From Pohlia nutans (lineage: Eukaryota; Streptophyta; Bryopsida; Bryales; Mniaceae): a stretch of DNA of 64,000 nucleotides. The notes beneath the pieces are model-generated. The model ran no database searches. It was not told where the DNA came from and saw only the letters and a program-made list of their open reading frames with translations. A program made the position numbers and the translations under genes. The stretch is from assembly GCA_022496805.1 (NCBI GenBank), contig CM040088.1, positions 21,173,001 through 21,237,000 on the forward strand, read 5' to 3'. Of this stretch, positions 1 through 11,063 are shown piece after piece (position 1 is the stretch's first letter; each line of letters begins with the position of its first letter).

Positions 1-40
1 GTTATATGGTCCGAGTTCGATTCTCAGTAGATTTATTTGA
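1..40 (+). other. Possible pol III B-box (SINE or tRNA-like edge)
   Basis: Bases 13-26 (GAGTTCGATTCTC) resemble the internal B-box of tRNA genes and tRNA-derived SINEs (GGTTCGANTCC). Any A-box would lie before the window, so this is only a hint. Confidence 0.2.
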
Positions 41-1703
41 GCAGTAATGTGATATACGTGACTTGGTGCTGCTAGTGAGTTATCATAGGCAGGAAAGTTT
101 GTAACAACTAACCGGCCCCATTCCACCTATCTGAGCAAGTGCTTACGTGGTGCTCATATGAGAAAACACGAAAAAAAAACTATTTATCACATACAAAAGG
201 TTGTTATTACGTTCTTCATTATTTAGTGCATGACACTATTTTGCGTTAGTAGCAACATTATGAATTAGTGTATCTATTGATGAACACTGAAGATTGGAGA
301 ATGTATTCTACTTTAGTGAATCCATTGGGCTTTGGATCTTGTATGTCAAAATTGGTTGACTAACTACTTGTTGCTTAAGTGATTATTCATTGAAATGTTT
401 TTTGATGGTTATTATAATTTAACCAAAAAAAGTTCATTTATTCTTATGTTATGCTATTTTGGTCTTATATTAATTATGGATGTTATTAAATAGGATATCG
501 AGTATAAGAGTGTTATCAAGGTTCTTCATATACATTACCATACAAACAAGGGACAAAAAGTCAATTCTTTACATGTCATCTTAATGTATGAACTATATAA
601 TATCTTCAATACATGTAGCATTCAAATATCAACATTGTGGATTTTGAGTGGTGGCTATATTAATATTGTGCATCGATTTCTACTAGTGCAAAGGGCTCCC
701 TCTTTCACTAAAAATGACCACCAAAAAGTGTGCAATTTCACCCAAAAAAAATATTTTTGGTGAAATTGGACACTTTTTGGTGAAATATGGAGCCCTTTGC
801 ACTAGTGTTCTCACAAGTTATCTTTGAAACGAATTGCTCATTTTGCAATGTATATCATTGAACGAATAATATTGTAGGTTTTGGTACTGAGGCATGAAAC
901 AACCAATGAGAGCAATTGGTGTAATGAAGATGAAAATATAAATTACAACTAGATAAGGGTAAGTGAAGTGTTATATATATATTACTGTTATAGTGCATTA
1001 GATAATTGTTTGATGGATGAATAAGCACTAATAATAATGTCTAATTGCTAATGTGAAAACAGTGAAAGGAAGTTAGCCAATTCCAATTGAGCGAGATCTA
1101 CATAAGAGTTAGCACGTATCAATACATTGACAACTATTGCATGAACAAATGGCCATGAAAATTGTCATAATGGATGGCCTAAAAGAATATTCCGATAACA
1201 ATTGATAATTTTGAAGAGTTGTGGCCAAGAAAGATGCTTAAACACTATTAAGAACCTCACTTTGAAGTTTGAAATGAAGACATGGAGTTAACCTATCTCT
1301 AAGACCTACTCTAAAAATAAATGTTACTCCATTTGAATAGTCATATATTATTATAAACTCAAATAAAATTTGAACTTAAAGTAGAAGATCTTAAAATTTT
1401 ATCTTAAACTACTGTACGACAATTCCTACCACGATGCACTAACGTCAACATTGTCCTAAACAAACTCTCCTCTTTAGTTCAAAAGAAGAACTTATAGCTC
1501 AAATCCATACGGTTATATTCCAAAAGCTTGTACTAGGTTTTTTTTTTTATTCATTTGAAGAGCTATGCGTCCTCCAAGTCATTGCAAACTTATTTGATTT
1601 TTTTCTTTTTCGACATGATTTTTTTTAGTCCTAAGATTGAGTTGTGCACTTTAGAACTCTACAACAAAAATATGGTTGCATGGTGCAAAAGAAAGGGAAA
1701 TAA
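41..1703. other. AT-rich intergenic DNA, no gene seen
   Basis: Apart from the small palindromic MITE at 681-808 I see no credible coding region, RNA gene or larger repeat here. The short open frames are in AT-rich, low-complexity sequence without recognisable motifs. Confidence 0.6.
681..808. mobile_element. Palindromic MITE with CACTAGTG-type ends
   Basis: The right end reads as the reverse complement of CACTAGTGCAAAGGGCTCC, and the left end carries the same string with one changed terminal base. The inner part is also self-complementary, so nearly the whole 128 bp can fold into one hairpin. CACTAG ends resemble those of CACTA-type elements, but no clear target duplication is visible. Confidence 0.6.
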
Positions 1704-2530
1704 GAGCTCAAATATTGGTATTTTATCACGAAAATTTTACCAGAGACTTATCTTTAAGTTAATTATATGTATGCCAAATTTCAAGGCCAAAAGATTCACC
1801 CAAAAAAAGTTATTCAGAATCTACCAACATTGGTAGCTGTGGAAATGTTTTCACTGCTGCCAACTTTGACAGCCTCCCAAAGATTGAATTAATTTTTTTT
1901 TTGCCATAAAATTCTAGGAAAAAAAACTTCTTTATGTTAATAACATATGATAAAAATTTCAAGGCCAAAAGATTAATACAAAAAAGATATTGACAATCTA
2001 CCAACATGTGTAGTTGTGGGAAACAATGGGGGAAACTTTGCTACCAACTTTGACACCCTCCCTACGGTTGAGAAATTGTCTATTTACCATGAAATTTTTG
2101 GTACAACATGCTCTTTATGACAAAATCATTCATGCCAAATTTCAAGGTCAAAAAATCTATACAAAGAAAATTATTTACAATCTACCAATGTGTGTAGTTT
2201 CCCCCATTGTTTCCCACAACTACACATGTTGGTAGATTGTTAATATCGTTTTTTGTATTAATCTTTTGGCCTTGAAATTTTTATCATATGTTATTAACAT
2301 AAAGAAGTTTTTTTTCCTAGAATTTTATGGCAAAAAAAAAATTAATTCAATCTTTGGGAGGCTGTCAAAGTTGGCAGCAGTGAAAACATTTCCACAGCTA
2401 CCAATGTTGGTAGATTCTGAATAACTTTTTTTGGGTGAATCTTTTGGCCTTGAAATTTGGCATACATATAATTAACTTAAAGATAAGTCTCTGGTAAAAT
2501 TTTCGTGATAAAATACCAATATTTGAGCTC
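1704..2530. repeat. Long near-perfect inverted repeat, 333-bp arms
   Basis: The arm at 1704-2036 (from GAGCTCAAATATTGG to GGGGGAAAC) is repeated in reverse at 2197-2530, with about one indel between them, around a 160-bp spacer. Each arm is itself built from a degenerate unit of about 190 bp that recurs in tandem, marked by the strings ATTTCAAGGCCAAAAGATT and ATCTACCAACAT; a third copy of the unit lies in the spacer. Open frames inside it run on both strands and look like by-products of the symmetry. A transcript would fold into a long double-stranded RNA. Confidence 0.85.
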
Positions 2531-4600
2531 TCGGGAGGCTTTCAAAGTTGGCAGTACTGAAATTTTTCTCACTGCGAAACCAAAAACGCCATTCCATGTT
2601 GGACCCCACTGTACAAGGGTGGAGGTGCTCTGTTCTTGGTTTACAACTGACAAAAAAGCCTGCCAACGTTTTTCTTTCGCGAGCATTCAAGGTGTTCGCT
2701 CAAATGTTCCATCCATGGGCCATGACAGTGTTCACTTGAACGCCCAACGTCACGGCTTCATTGTCCAAGCCACTATGTATTGTTTTTAGTTTGCTTTTTG
2801 ATCTCTTCAACACATCTTTGAGATTCAAATCAATATCTTTGTCAAAATCTTGCACATGCTAAAACATATCATCGTAGGTTTAGGGTTCTAACTTGCACTA
2901 CATTTATCTTTTATCAATGCATAATACGTTAAGTAATTATATATTTCTAATGTAAGCTACACATGCTTGTGCAAACATAATAGAAGCTCGAGTTTGAACA
3001 CAAAATGATTTTAATTCTTTTTTCTTTGTTCACTGTTCATTGTCCTAGCAAATATTCAAAAGTTTTATAATTAGGGTTTTACATTTTTTACTAGGATCAA
3101 GTCTATTGTTTCTGAATTTCAATTAAGCTATGTGTGGTGCAACAAAAGTTTGTAGTATTTACGCAGATAGACAACATTGTGTAGAAGGAAAAAGCATTGA
3201 AAATTTCCGTTCTTGTTGTATGAAGGTTGATTCTGCATTCGTTCACTAGTGAAATCTTTTGGTGAGTGACAATAGGATTTAGAGTATGAACTTCTACTAT
3301 TTGTAAGTATGAGTCCAAAATGATATAGGATTTAGGGTTTAGAGTTTAGGGTTTAGTTACATTAATTACATTTAAATACATTAGTTTTGTCTTATAAGAG
3401 TTATTAAATCTTATGACCTTATAAACTTCAATCTTATGCTTAAAGCCTTGTAAATAATTTTAAAATATTTATTTCCCACCATTTTAACCATCCTCGGGTA
3501 AGAGTATTATATCTCACTTAACGCACATAGGTTGTTCAAGAATACCCTGCTTAATAAGAAATTGACAATTCTAATACATGGCAATGACAATGTTAAAAAA
3601 ACCATCATAGATTAGTTACTTGTTTCTAATCATTAAAAGCTAGCAATAATAAAGACATGGTATTATCAGGAAGCCCACAAGATTGTCAAACAATACCCTG
3701 CCCTAAATTAAATTGGTCATTTAAAAACACATTACAAATGCAATTGTAAAAAAAACAAGTTATTTGAGTTAACCAAAATTCATGGGAATAGAAATCTATG
3801 TTGTTTTTTAGTGTAACCGGAATGAAAACTCCTCTTGAAAACTCAGCTTTTCCTTGGGAATCGGGGCCGCGCAATCCAAAAATGTCCAAGATTATGTGAT
3901 GAGCAGGATTTGAGAGGGCCAGGCTTGTGGAGGTGGAGGACTAGGAGCAAAAAGTGGAGGGCAAGAGGGCCAAGGGTCAGGGGAGAGAGAGCCAGCAAGA
4001 CGACGTCGAAAGTGCCTTGCGAGTGGCATCTTCATTTAAAGTAGCTCCTTAATCCCTTTCATGTGGGCCAGCGAAGCTCTAACATCCCAAACTCGCCATA
4101 GTCTCTGTTTTGCAGTCTTTGAGACATCAAAACTAGTTCAAACTATTTTGTATTTTTTGATTAACTGGAAATGTTGCCAATCCACTCGATTGTGCTTGAC
4201 TCAGGTGAGACTCACCTAAGGTGATTTCAGTCTGCTTTTCAGTTAATTCAATTGTCAATCAACATCTCTCATTTGATACTCAAATTAGTTTTTTTTTATC
4301 AAATAATAAGTAGAATCCACTTTCCACCTATTGAAGGCAATGAACATTGAGCAATTCTTATTACAATTTGTTTTATATGATGGTCCGATGGAATCAAACC
4401 TTAAAACAATGTAAGGAGTCTTTAAACTTTTATTATGTCATTGTCTTCATTTTGTAGACTTTTAAGGTCTTAGACATCATATGCTATATTTTAGTTTCTT
4501 CCTTGTTTGGAATTTTTTAAACACATATACTTGTGCATGACGCATCTCATAGGTGCATGTGTCGTTGAATGAATAAAAAAAATCATTTTTTATTAAATTC
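2531..4600. other. Intergenic DNA with a small telomere-type run and a GC-rich patch
   Basis: No gene is supported. At 3328-3355 there are degenerate TTTAGGG units. At 3840-4060 base composition rises sharply in G and C compared with its surroundings, which could be a gene remnant, but I found no recognisable protein in any frame. Confidence 0.45.
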
Positions 4601-4620
4601 ATACTGGTGATTGGTCGCCT

Positions 4621-4821
4621 TTATCCATCTCTATTCTGTTCACTATGTACATGTAAATAATTTTGGTTATAGTTGGCAACATAATATACCTCTATTTGCC
4701 CATTATATTTATGACTAAATATTCCTTTTATTCTACCTTTGTAAGGGGTTCTATGTACCTCATCATTGACCACAACCACGTCATCTCCAGCTTTGTATGT
4801 TATTCTTTTTTTCATACACCT
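4621..4821 (-). pseudogene. Unidentified coding fragment
   Basis: The minus strand reads an uninterrupted peptide with balanced composition, including AGDDVVVVNDEVHRTPYKG and IEVYYVANYNQ, unlike the random AT-rich frames around it. The pattern of a short beta-rich stretch after a basic linker is reminiscent of small chromatin- or RNA-binding barrel folds, but I do not recognise the family. No start codon context, splice partners or neighbouring exons are evident, so it is probably a scrap of a dispersed gene or transposon. Confidence 0.35.
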
Positions 4822-5150
4822 TTTGTAAACAAGTATATGCATTAGATGGATGATTCCCAATCTAGGTACACAATGCCGCAAATAAGATCAAATAATAGAG
4901 AAAGCATTTACATGCTTCTTAATAGCATTACTAATCAAAATTCCCTTTTGTTTTGCCAAAGCTACAGATGTACAATCATGAGGTGTTTGCATCAGGAACT
5001 TGATCATATATAAGGTGCTTGCATCATGAAAACAAAGACAACCCATGTACAATCACATTAATTACAACGTACAACGCTTACTTAAATCATTCCGCCTAGT
5101 TCAATACGCCCCTTCAAAATTATGTAGTTTCATTTCAGCACATATACCCA

Positions 5151-5259
5151 CACTATAAGAAACCATATTATGGAATGTTACGTTTGATGTTATTTTTAAT
5201 AAGAAAACATGGTGATGTCACCTAAAATGCATCATAAAAAACATGGGTTTCTTATAGTG
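5151..5259. mobile_element. MITE with CACTATAAGAAACC ends
   Basis: The 109-bp unit starts with CACTATAAGAAACC and ends with its reverse complement, GGTTTCTTATAGTG. The CACTA start and AAGAAA context match CACTA (En/Spm) type termini. It is far too short to code for a transposase. Confidence 0.65.
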
Positions 5260-6056
5260 ATGGATGGTGAGTTGGAGATCATTCTATGCATCAAAGATTA
5301 TCTTGAGTCCCACAAAAGAATTACATTAGCATGCAAATTGACTAACTATATGTAGTTTGTTGTTGCAAGTACGACCAACCATAGTTGCCATGCATGCTAG
5401 TCAAATGAATGCCCACAAATAATTACAACTCATTGCTACTCATATTGACACTTGTCAAGCCATGACACAAAGTGCATTTTGGTTGAGGATACTACAAAAT
5501 AGATCACACATTTCCTTTCTCACCATTGTAAGGTCAAATGTGGGGTGAAGCTACCAAATTTTCAAAATTTGTACAATGACAGGAAGGAAAGTTGTAGTGG
5601 TTGCTCCTAATGCATTGGAGTTGGGGATTGACATTGGTAGCTTGAATGCCACACTATATTTAGGTTTCTTTGGATTTGTTGCAACGTGATCAAATTTCTC
5701 CTTTGTCATCTTTATGAATTCATGTCAATGAGTCAACCAATTTCTGTGACTAGTCAATGAAAAATTATTGTATCCAAGATCTAAACTGTGAATCTCTTCT
5801 TGCATCAATTGTCAATTGCCTTACACTCGTGCAAGAGCATTAAAAGGATTGATTTATCATCCTTGTTGCTTTTAATTGCTAACTTATTCATTCAAGTGAC
5901 TGGTTTGTGGAAAGTCAGTATCCACATGCTTTGAAAATTGATTACTAGCTAGTAAGGATTTTAGAAGCAATATTGGTACTGTAATTGATTAGTTGAGATT
6001 GATGATTGTTTGTTGGAATTCTTTTAGTATAGAGGCGTTATAATAAAATAATTGTG
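5260..6056. other. AT-rich intergenic DNA, no gene seen
   Basis: No coding or structural feature could be supported here. Confidence 0.5.
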
Positions 6057-6115
6057 TGAGGGTTTTGATAGGGTTGAGTGATTGTGTGAGGGTTTTGGTA
6101 GAGTTGAGTGATTGA
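6057..6115 (+). repeat. Two-copy tandem repeat beside Tc1-like pseudogene
   Basis: GAGGGTTTTGATAGGGTTGA is followed directly by a near copy (GAGGGTTTTGGTAGAGTTGA) in the same GTGATTGTGT context. It precedes the transposase pseudogene and could be part of that element's subterminal region. Confidence 0.5.
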
Positions 6116-6118
6116 ATC

Positions 6119-8090
6119 ATGCCATTCATGTTTATATGGTTTCGTAAGATTTTGAAGATTCAATTCTTTGTTGATTTACTAGAAATGCATAGAGTTGGGA
6201 TGTCAAGCTATTGTATTGTTGCCGCCCTGAATATGCTACAACCAACATTCTCCATTGCTTCTCTAAAATTTCAAGATTATGACATAGTAGTATCACCCAA
6301 GCCCAAACACAAAATGCGAGACATAAGGCAGCTAGGACAAACCAACAAAGTCTTCTACAAAGAATAGCACTTGCTGGAGTTATTGAAAAGATGGTTGTAA
6401 AAATTTGTTGTAAGACAATATCAAAAACCATTAGTTTGTTTGGCTACAAGAAGCATGTGATAGTGCAGAAGCTATATCTTACTCAAAGGCATAAGGCAAA
6501 TAGACTTGCATTTCCACGTGCACATGGAAATTGGACAATTGCAAATTTGCAAAAAGTGCTTTGGACTGATGAATTGTCTTTTAAGCTCGGAAAATCACAG
6601 AAAACTAAGGTGGCATCATACGTCTAAATGATACACATCAAATTGTTTGACACCAACCTTTAAATCTAGTCGTGTATTGATTATGGTCGGTACGTATGGG
6701 GTTCTTTCTCAAGCTTTGATAAATGTCCTCTTATTATTACGCCTCCTAATTGGCAAACAAGTCGTGATTTAGTTGGCATTGTGTATGAAGGTCATTTAAG
6801 TGCATTTTATTTCATGCACAATGATTAAAAGAATTTGATGCTCATAGAAGACAGTGACACCATACATTGTAGTTCACAAACAATGCTTTGGAGGTAGGCA
6901 CATTAAATTAGAAGTTCTAGTGAACTACGAATTCCCCATACTTAAATCCTATAGGGAATGTATGGGGTATTGTAAAAGATGATGTTTTAACCCCTAAATT
7001 TTTGAGCGACCATATTCTGGTCGTTCCACTTTTTGGGCAGCCTCCAACGACCTCATATTTTTAAAATTTTCAATGAAAATTTCAGTGTAGCTTCCAAAAA
7101 CTACTATCTACATGTCGTACTTCGTTTCATGTCATTCCGATAAGTATTGCAAAAGTTATAAGCATTTGAAGTTTTTGAAGCGAGATCGGGCAACAAGATT
7201 TTTTTTATTTTTTACTCTTTTTCAAAATTTCTTTTTTGATTCATGATTGGTTGATCTTTATCTACAAATAAAGCTTTAAATCTACCCATTTTGAGCAATG
7301 GGATAAAAGTTATGAGGAGATCTGTTTTTTGGGCAGTTTGGACAAAAAAAACTTTGAAGTTCATTTCTAAACTCAATTTTCAATATTTTTTAATGAAATA
7401 AAAGGCACTAGGTGAAGATTTCCAAGTACAGCATTCTCACCGTTAAGATTGACATTTTACAATTCCATGTCAAACTTATTAATGATTTTCTTTTTCCTTT
7501 CACTTTGTACCCACTTCTAGTAATTGTTTTATGAAAAAATTAATATGAGCTTTTTTTTTACAAGATTTTATATTTGAAGACTTAACTCAATTGTTAACAT
7601 GGCCTTGCCATTCATTGAATTTCTAATCCATTCAAAAAAAGATATTAATTTCTAAAGTTCAAATTTGTCACCAGATTGAACCCCAAAAAATCTTCTTTTG
7701 CAACTTTGATCCTTATAATCTAAGAATCTAATGGTCATTTTGCTCTCAAATTTTGTGCTCACATGAAAATTCAAGTTGGGTATTAGATCTTACGGTTAAA
7801 TGATGAAAAAACTAAAAAACATATGATTTCTTCTGCAACTTCCAAATGCTGCGTTTTTCATGGTTTTTTGTGAGAATACGGTCCTGGTCCTTTAGGGGTT
7901 AAGAAAATCTAGGCCAAGAAACAAGAAAAATTGGTCCAAGTCATTGAAAGAGTGTGGAATGATCTGTACATGGATATTCTTCACACCCGAATAGTAAGCA
8001 TGTCCAACTACATACTCGCGATGGTAGCACTAGGTGGTAGACATTGTTCTATAAAAAAAACTCTCGTCGTATTATTTTACAACATTGTAA
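6119..8090 (+). pseudogene. Tc1-like DDE transposase, dead and split
   Basis: Fragments in order match a Tc1-type transposase. A degenerate helix-turn-helix region lies near 6240-6360. The linker and first catalytic block read RLAFPRAHGNWT and VLWTDELSF, with the first Asp at 6568-6570. The second block reads LMLIEDSDTIH (Asp at 6850-6852), and the third reads SPYLNPIGNVWGIV. In the third block the expected catalytic Glu is Gly (6954-6956). The spacing of about 34 codons fits the DD34E class. A 908-bp TTAA element (6991-7898) then interrupts the frame, and the C-terminal part resumes with VIERVWNDLYMDIL and RIVSMSNYILAMV. There are also a TAG at 6365-6367, a TAA after 6620 and small frameshifts, so it is inactive. 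Its own terminal repeats were not found. Confidence 0.85.
6991..7898 (+). mobile_element. TTAA element E1, 908 bp, inserted in Tc1-like pseudogene
   Basis: TTAA at 6987-6990 and 7899-7902 flanks termini CCCCTAAA and TTTAGGGG. TTAA duplications are made by piggyBac, Kolobok and Sola3 transposases, and the CCCC start fits piggyBac best. The subterminal hairpin is CGACCA, loop TATTC, TGGTCG at 7007-7023. No long reading frame is present, so it is non-autonomous. Confidence 0.88.
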
Positions 8091-8194
8091 TAAATGCTTG
8101 ATATTTTGACAAGTAAACTGAATCACCTATTCACCGCAATTTATAGTTCTTGATTTGGATTATTTTTGAAGAAAATATGGGATTTCAAAATTAG

Positions 8195-8252
8195 TGCAAC
8201 TACATTTTAATGCAACTACATTTTAATACAACTACATTTTAATGCAACTACC
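8195..8252 (+). repeat. Short tandem repeat, TGCAACTACATTTTAA type
   Basis: Three full units and a partial fourth of a 16-bp sequence (TGCAACTACATTTTAA with one variant). It may be a decayed end of the Tc1-like element. Confidence 0.7.
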
Positions 8253-8901
8253 ATTTTGGGACTCTGCAGCAGGATAAACCGAGTATCTTTATTAATGCCC
8301 ATACCATACATAAACTGTGTTAGCTTAGGCTAGAGTTTTATGGGGCCCTCATTTTTTGAAATGTAACATAAATAATGGATGTTGGACTAATGTGTGGCCT
8401 AGCCTACTATCGAATGTATCTAAATTTGATGTATTTGAAATTAGACAACTAGATATTCTTAACAAAAATAACAATGCATGTCTTCACCCTAGACTCTGAG
8501 AGTTAACAAGTCCTTAGAAACTACCGACACAACACTATGTCAATGGAGTCTTTGGGAAATAATGGGAGGGATAAGAATTTACACTACGTGTGCATAGACT
8601 TCACATAATAGATGTTGGTGGGATTCAAGGCTGGAATTTGGTTTTGGTTTTTAAATTCTAGAATTGACATGTCTCGTTGTCCAACTTCTCTTTAACTTTG
8701 CATCATTAACATTTCTTTATCATAGAATTGAAGCTTGCGTCCAAGTCTAATTGTAAATAAAATTCAACATCATTATCTTTAACAAAAAAAGTAAAAGTTC
8801 ACACTTATTTTTCACAACCTTCTAATGCTAAAGGTTCTTTTTACGTGTTTGCTTTGCCCTTCAAAGAGGTTGTGCCTAGATACTAGTGAAAGTGATGTTG
8901 A

Positions 8902-9850
8902 ATGGAAGGTTTCCGTTTGAAACGTTTAGGTGTTGAGGTGACTTATGGAAGCTCGTTAACCCCTAAAGGACCAAGTGTCCTAACTAGGACATTTCAATGT
9001 TCGGGTAGGTTCCCACGGTGTCAATTTTTATTTTTATTTTTTGAAATAAATTATGTGAATTCAGTATATCAATACAAAAATGGCAATCTAATTTTATTTT
9101 ATTTTCCACTTTTTAAGTGGAAGTTATGGAGCAAAAGGGGCTTTTTTTGGGGAGAATGGGCAGTGTGGGCAGGGCTCAAAATGAACCTCAGAAATTATTA
9201 TTTTTCAACTTTAACCGTAGGATCTTGTTATAAATTACCAAGAGAGTGCATGGTAAAATTTTCATAGAATTTGACCGTACAAATTGCAAGATTATAGCGT
9301 TTGAAGTGAAAAGACGAAATTGCAGTCTTTTTGGATATTTTTTGACCGTCTTTGAAGACATGGGAAAAATTGTTAAATTGATCAAAAAAATTCTTAAATT
9401 TTATTTAAATGTTTTTTATTTGGTATTTACAAGAAAATGAATAGAAAGAGGTGAAAATGAATAGAAAGAGGTGAAAATGATGCTCAAAAACAGGAAAAAC
9501 TGCGGTCCTTTAGGGGTTAATTTACAAATACAACGCAACCTCAAAAGCACCCACAACTTTTTATAGATGTTGAACTTGAGCACAACATGTCACGCATTGC
9601 ATTGGAGATGCAAACTTTGCCTAACAGCATTTTGCATCGAAACTTTAAGATATCAAATACACTCATTAATTCAAACCAACATTTGACAAACAATCCTTAT
9701 TTTGATCCAAAAAATCATTTGTATATTTGTGAGGTGGCAAATTATGAATGTTTGGTAGGGGTTGCGGGAACAAGATTTTGGAGATCTCCAAAAATATTGC
9801 ATGTTGTAAAAATCAAAATATCACATCCGATTTATCCAATAATAACATAA
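8902..9850 (+). pseudogene. Protein-kinase-like gene scrap split by TTAA element
   Basis: After the TTAA element, the frame at 9587-9850 contains GVAGTRFWRSPKIL, which closely resembles the activation-segment end of serine/threonine kinases (GTRxWRxPE-IL), with the usual Glu replaced by Lys. The residues just before it (EVANYECLV) occupy the place of the DFG region but do not keep the motif. No catalytic loop or N-lobe is visible nearby. The short open stretch at 8902-8955 before the element could be an upstream piece of the same sequence, but this is inference. I read it as a degenerate fragment. Confidence 0.35.
8960..9516 (+). mobile_element. TTAA element E2, 557 bp
   Basis: TTAA at 8956-8959 and 9517-9520 flanks inverted termini CCCCTAAAGGACC and GGTCCTTTAGGGG. 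The hairpin TGTCCT, loop AACT, AGGACA sits at 8976-8991. Non-coding. Confidence 0.88.
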
Positions 9851-10439
9851 CATTCAGCAACATGCAGTGGCTCTATCTGGCCCCATAGTAGATGAAGCAA
9901 TATAGGTGGAGTCCTAAGGTGATGAGCAAAGTGCATGAAGGCTATTGAATGATAAGAAATTCAATGTTTATAGTTATGCAATGATTTGTTATGAGATAAG
10001 AACTTAACTCCTTGAAGAAATCACTATGAAATTATCTTTAGAAGAAAAAAACTTAATTTTTGTGGACACATTAAACTCTTGGATTAACCTTTAATCCTTT
10101 GATGCGCCTATGTCCATATAATGAACGACGAACAGCTTGTAACCTTTCTCTCTTGACTACATCCTGTACAGTTTTTCATCCATCCAAATTTCTCTTGGTT
10201 CTTGAGCTAGGTGACTATCATTTGTGCAGTATAGATCTTCAAAATAAGATGTTGAGATTTATTAAAAAATAACAGAATTGGTTTATGTTAAGTTTCATTC
10301 TTAGTTCACATTGACATTTACAACTTAGCTTTGTACATCAACTCCATTTTTGTTATTCATCAAACATTTTATAACGCATCTTCTATATTCAACCAACCCT
10401 CAGACTAGCTTTTCGGTGTATTTTGAAAAACCAAGACAT
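9851..10439. other. AT-rich intergenic DNA, no gene seen
   Basis: Nothing beyond AT-rich spacer could be supported. Confidence 0.5.
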
Positions 10440-10480
10440 TTAACCCCTGAAAGACCAAGGAGTCAAAATCAGGCACCATG
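10440..10480 (+). mobile_element. TTAA element E3, left end only
   Basis: TTAACCCCTGAAAGACC matches the left terminus of the TTAA family, followed at the usual offset by a degenerate hairpin (10460-10476). No matching right terminus with TTAA is evident downstream, so the copy is probably truncated. Confidence 0.5.
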
Positions 10481-10597
10481 TTTCTTTTTTTTTAGTGGTT
10501 TTGAGTAGGTCCTATGTGGACTTCCTGTTCTTTAAATTTATTTCTTTTTCGACCGACTTTGGTGATATAGAATTTTGTCCCGTTTGAATTACATTTT

Positions 10598-10657
10598 TCA
10601 CAATACGATTGATTGATAAAAATAATTCACAATACGATTGATTGATAAAAATAATTC
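10598..10657 (+). repeat. Direct tandem duplication of 30 bp
   Basis: The unit containing CACAATACGATTGATTGATA is present twice head to tail without visible differences. Confidence 0.85.
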
Positions 10658-11063
10658 ACAAAACATCATCACTCCAAATTCCACGTTCTACAATAACACC
10701 GGTCTACTCCAAGGGAGGGTTTGCAACTTAATTAAGGAATTTTATATTTCACTTTGAACTTTTCACAATTGCTGTACTGTACATCATTTAAACTACTTCC
10801 TTGACTGTATACTGATTTGTAACTACCTAAGTTGTAAACCTGTGTACTCATCATTTGGCTAAAGAACCATCATTCAAGCTACAGTTCATGTGCCGGAAGG
10901 AAATACTGTACCTCTCAAACGTTGAAGGGTTTGGCCAGACCACCAACTTCTAGACTCGCCATGCCTCCCAAATCAACAGAAAATTAACTTAACAAGTAGA
11001 CCTACCTACCGTTAGACTTATACTTAACACGCAGCCAATTGATATGATGGTAGGAAAGTCTGC
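10658..11063. other. 3' flank of the DUF639 gene
   Basis: Probably includes the 3' untranslated region and downstream spacer of the minus-strand gene. No other feature is seen. Confidence 0.5.

Noticed and set aside
2472..2789. Overlapping frames on both strands at the right arm of the inverted repeat
   Set aside because: They cross the palindrome edge, have no domain, and mirror each other's sequence.
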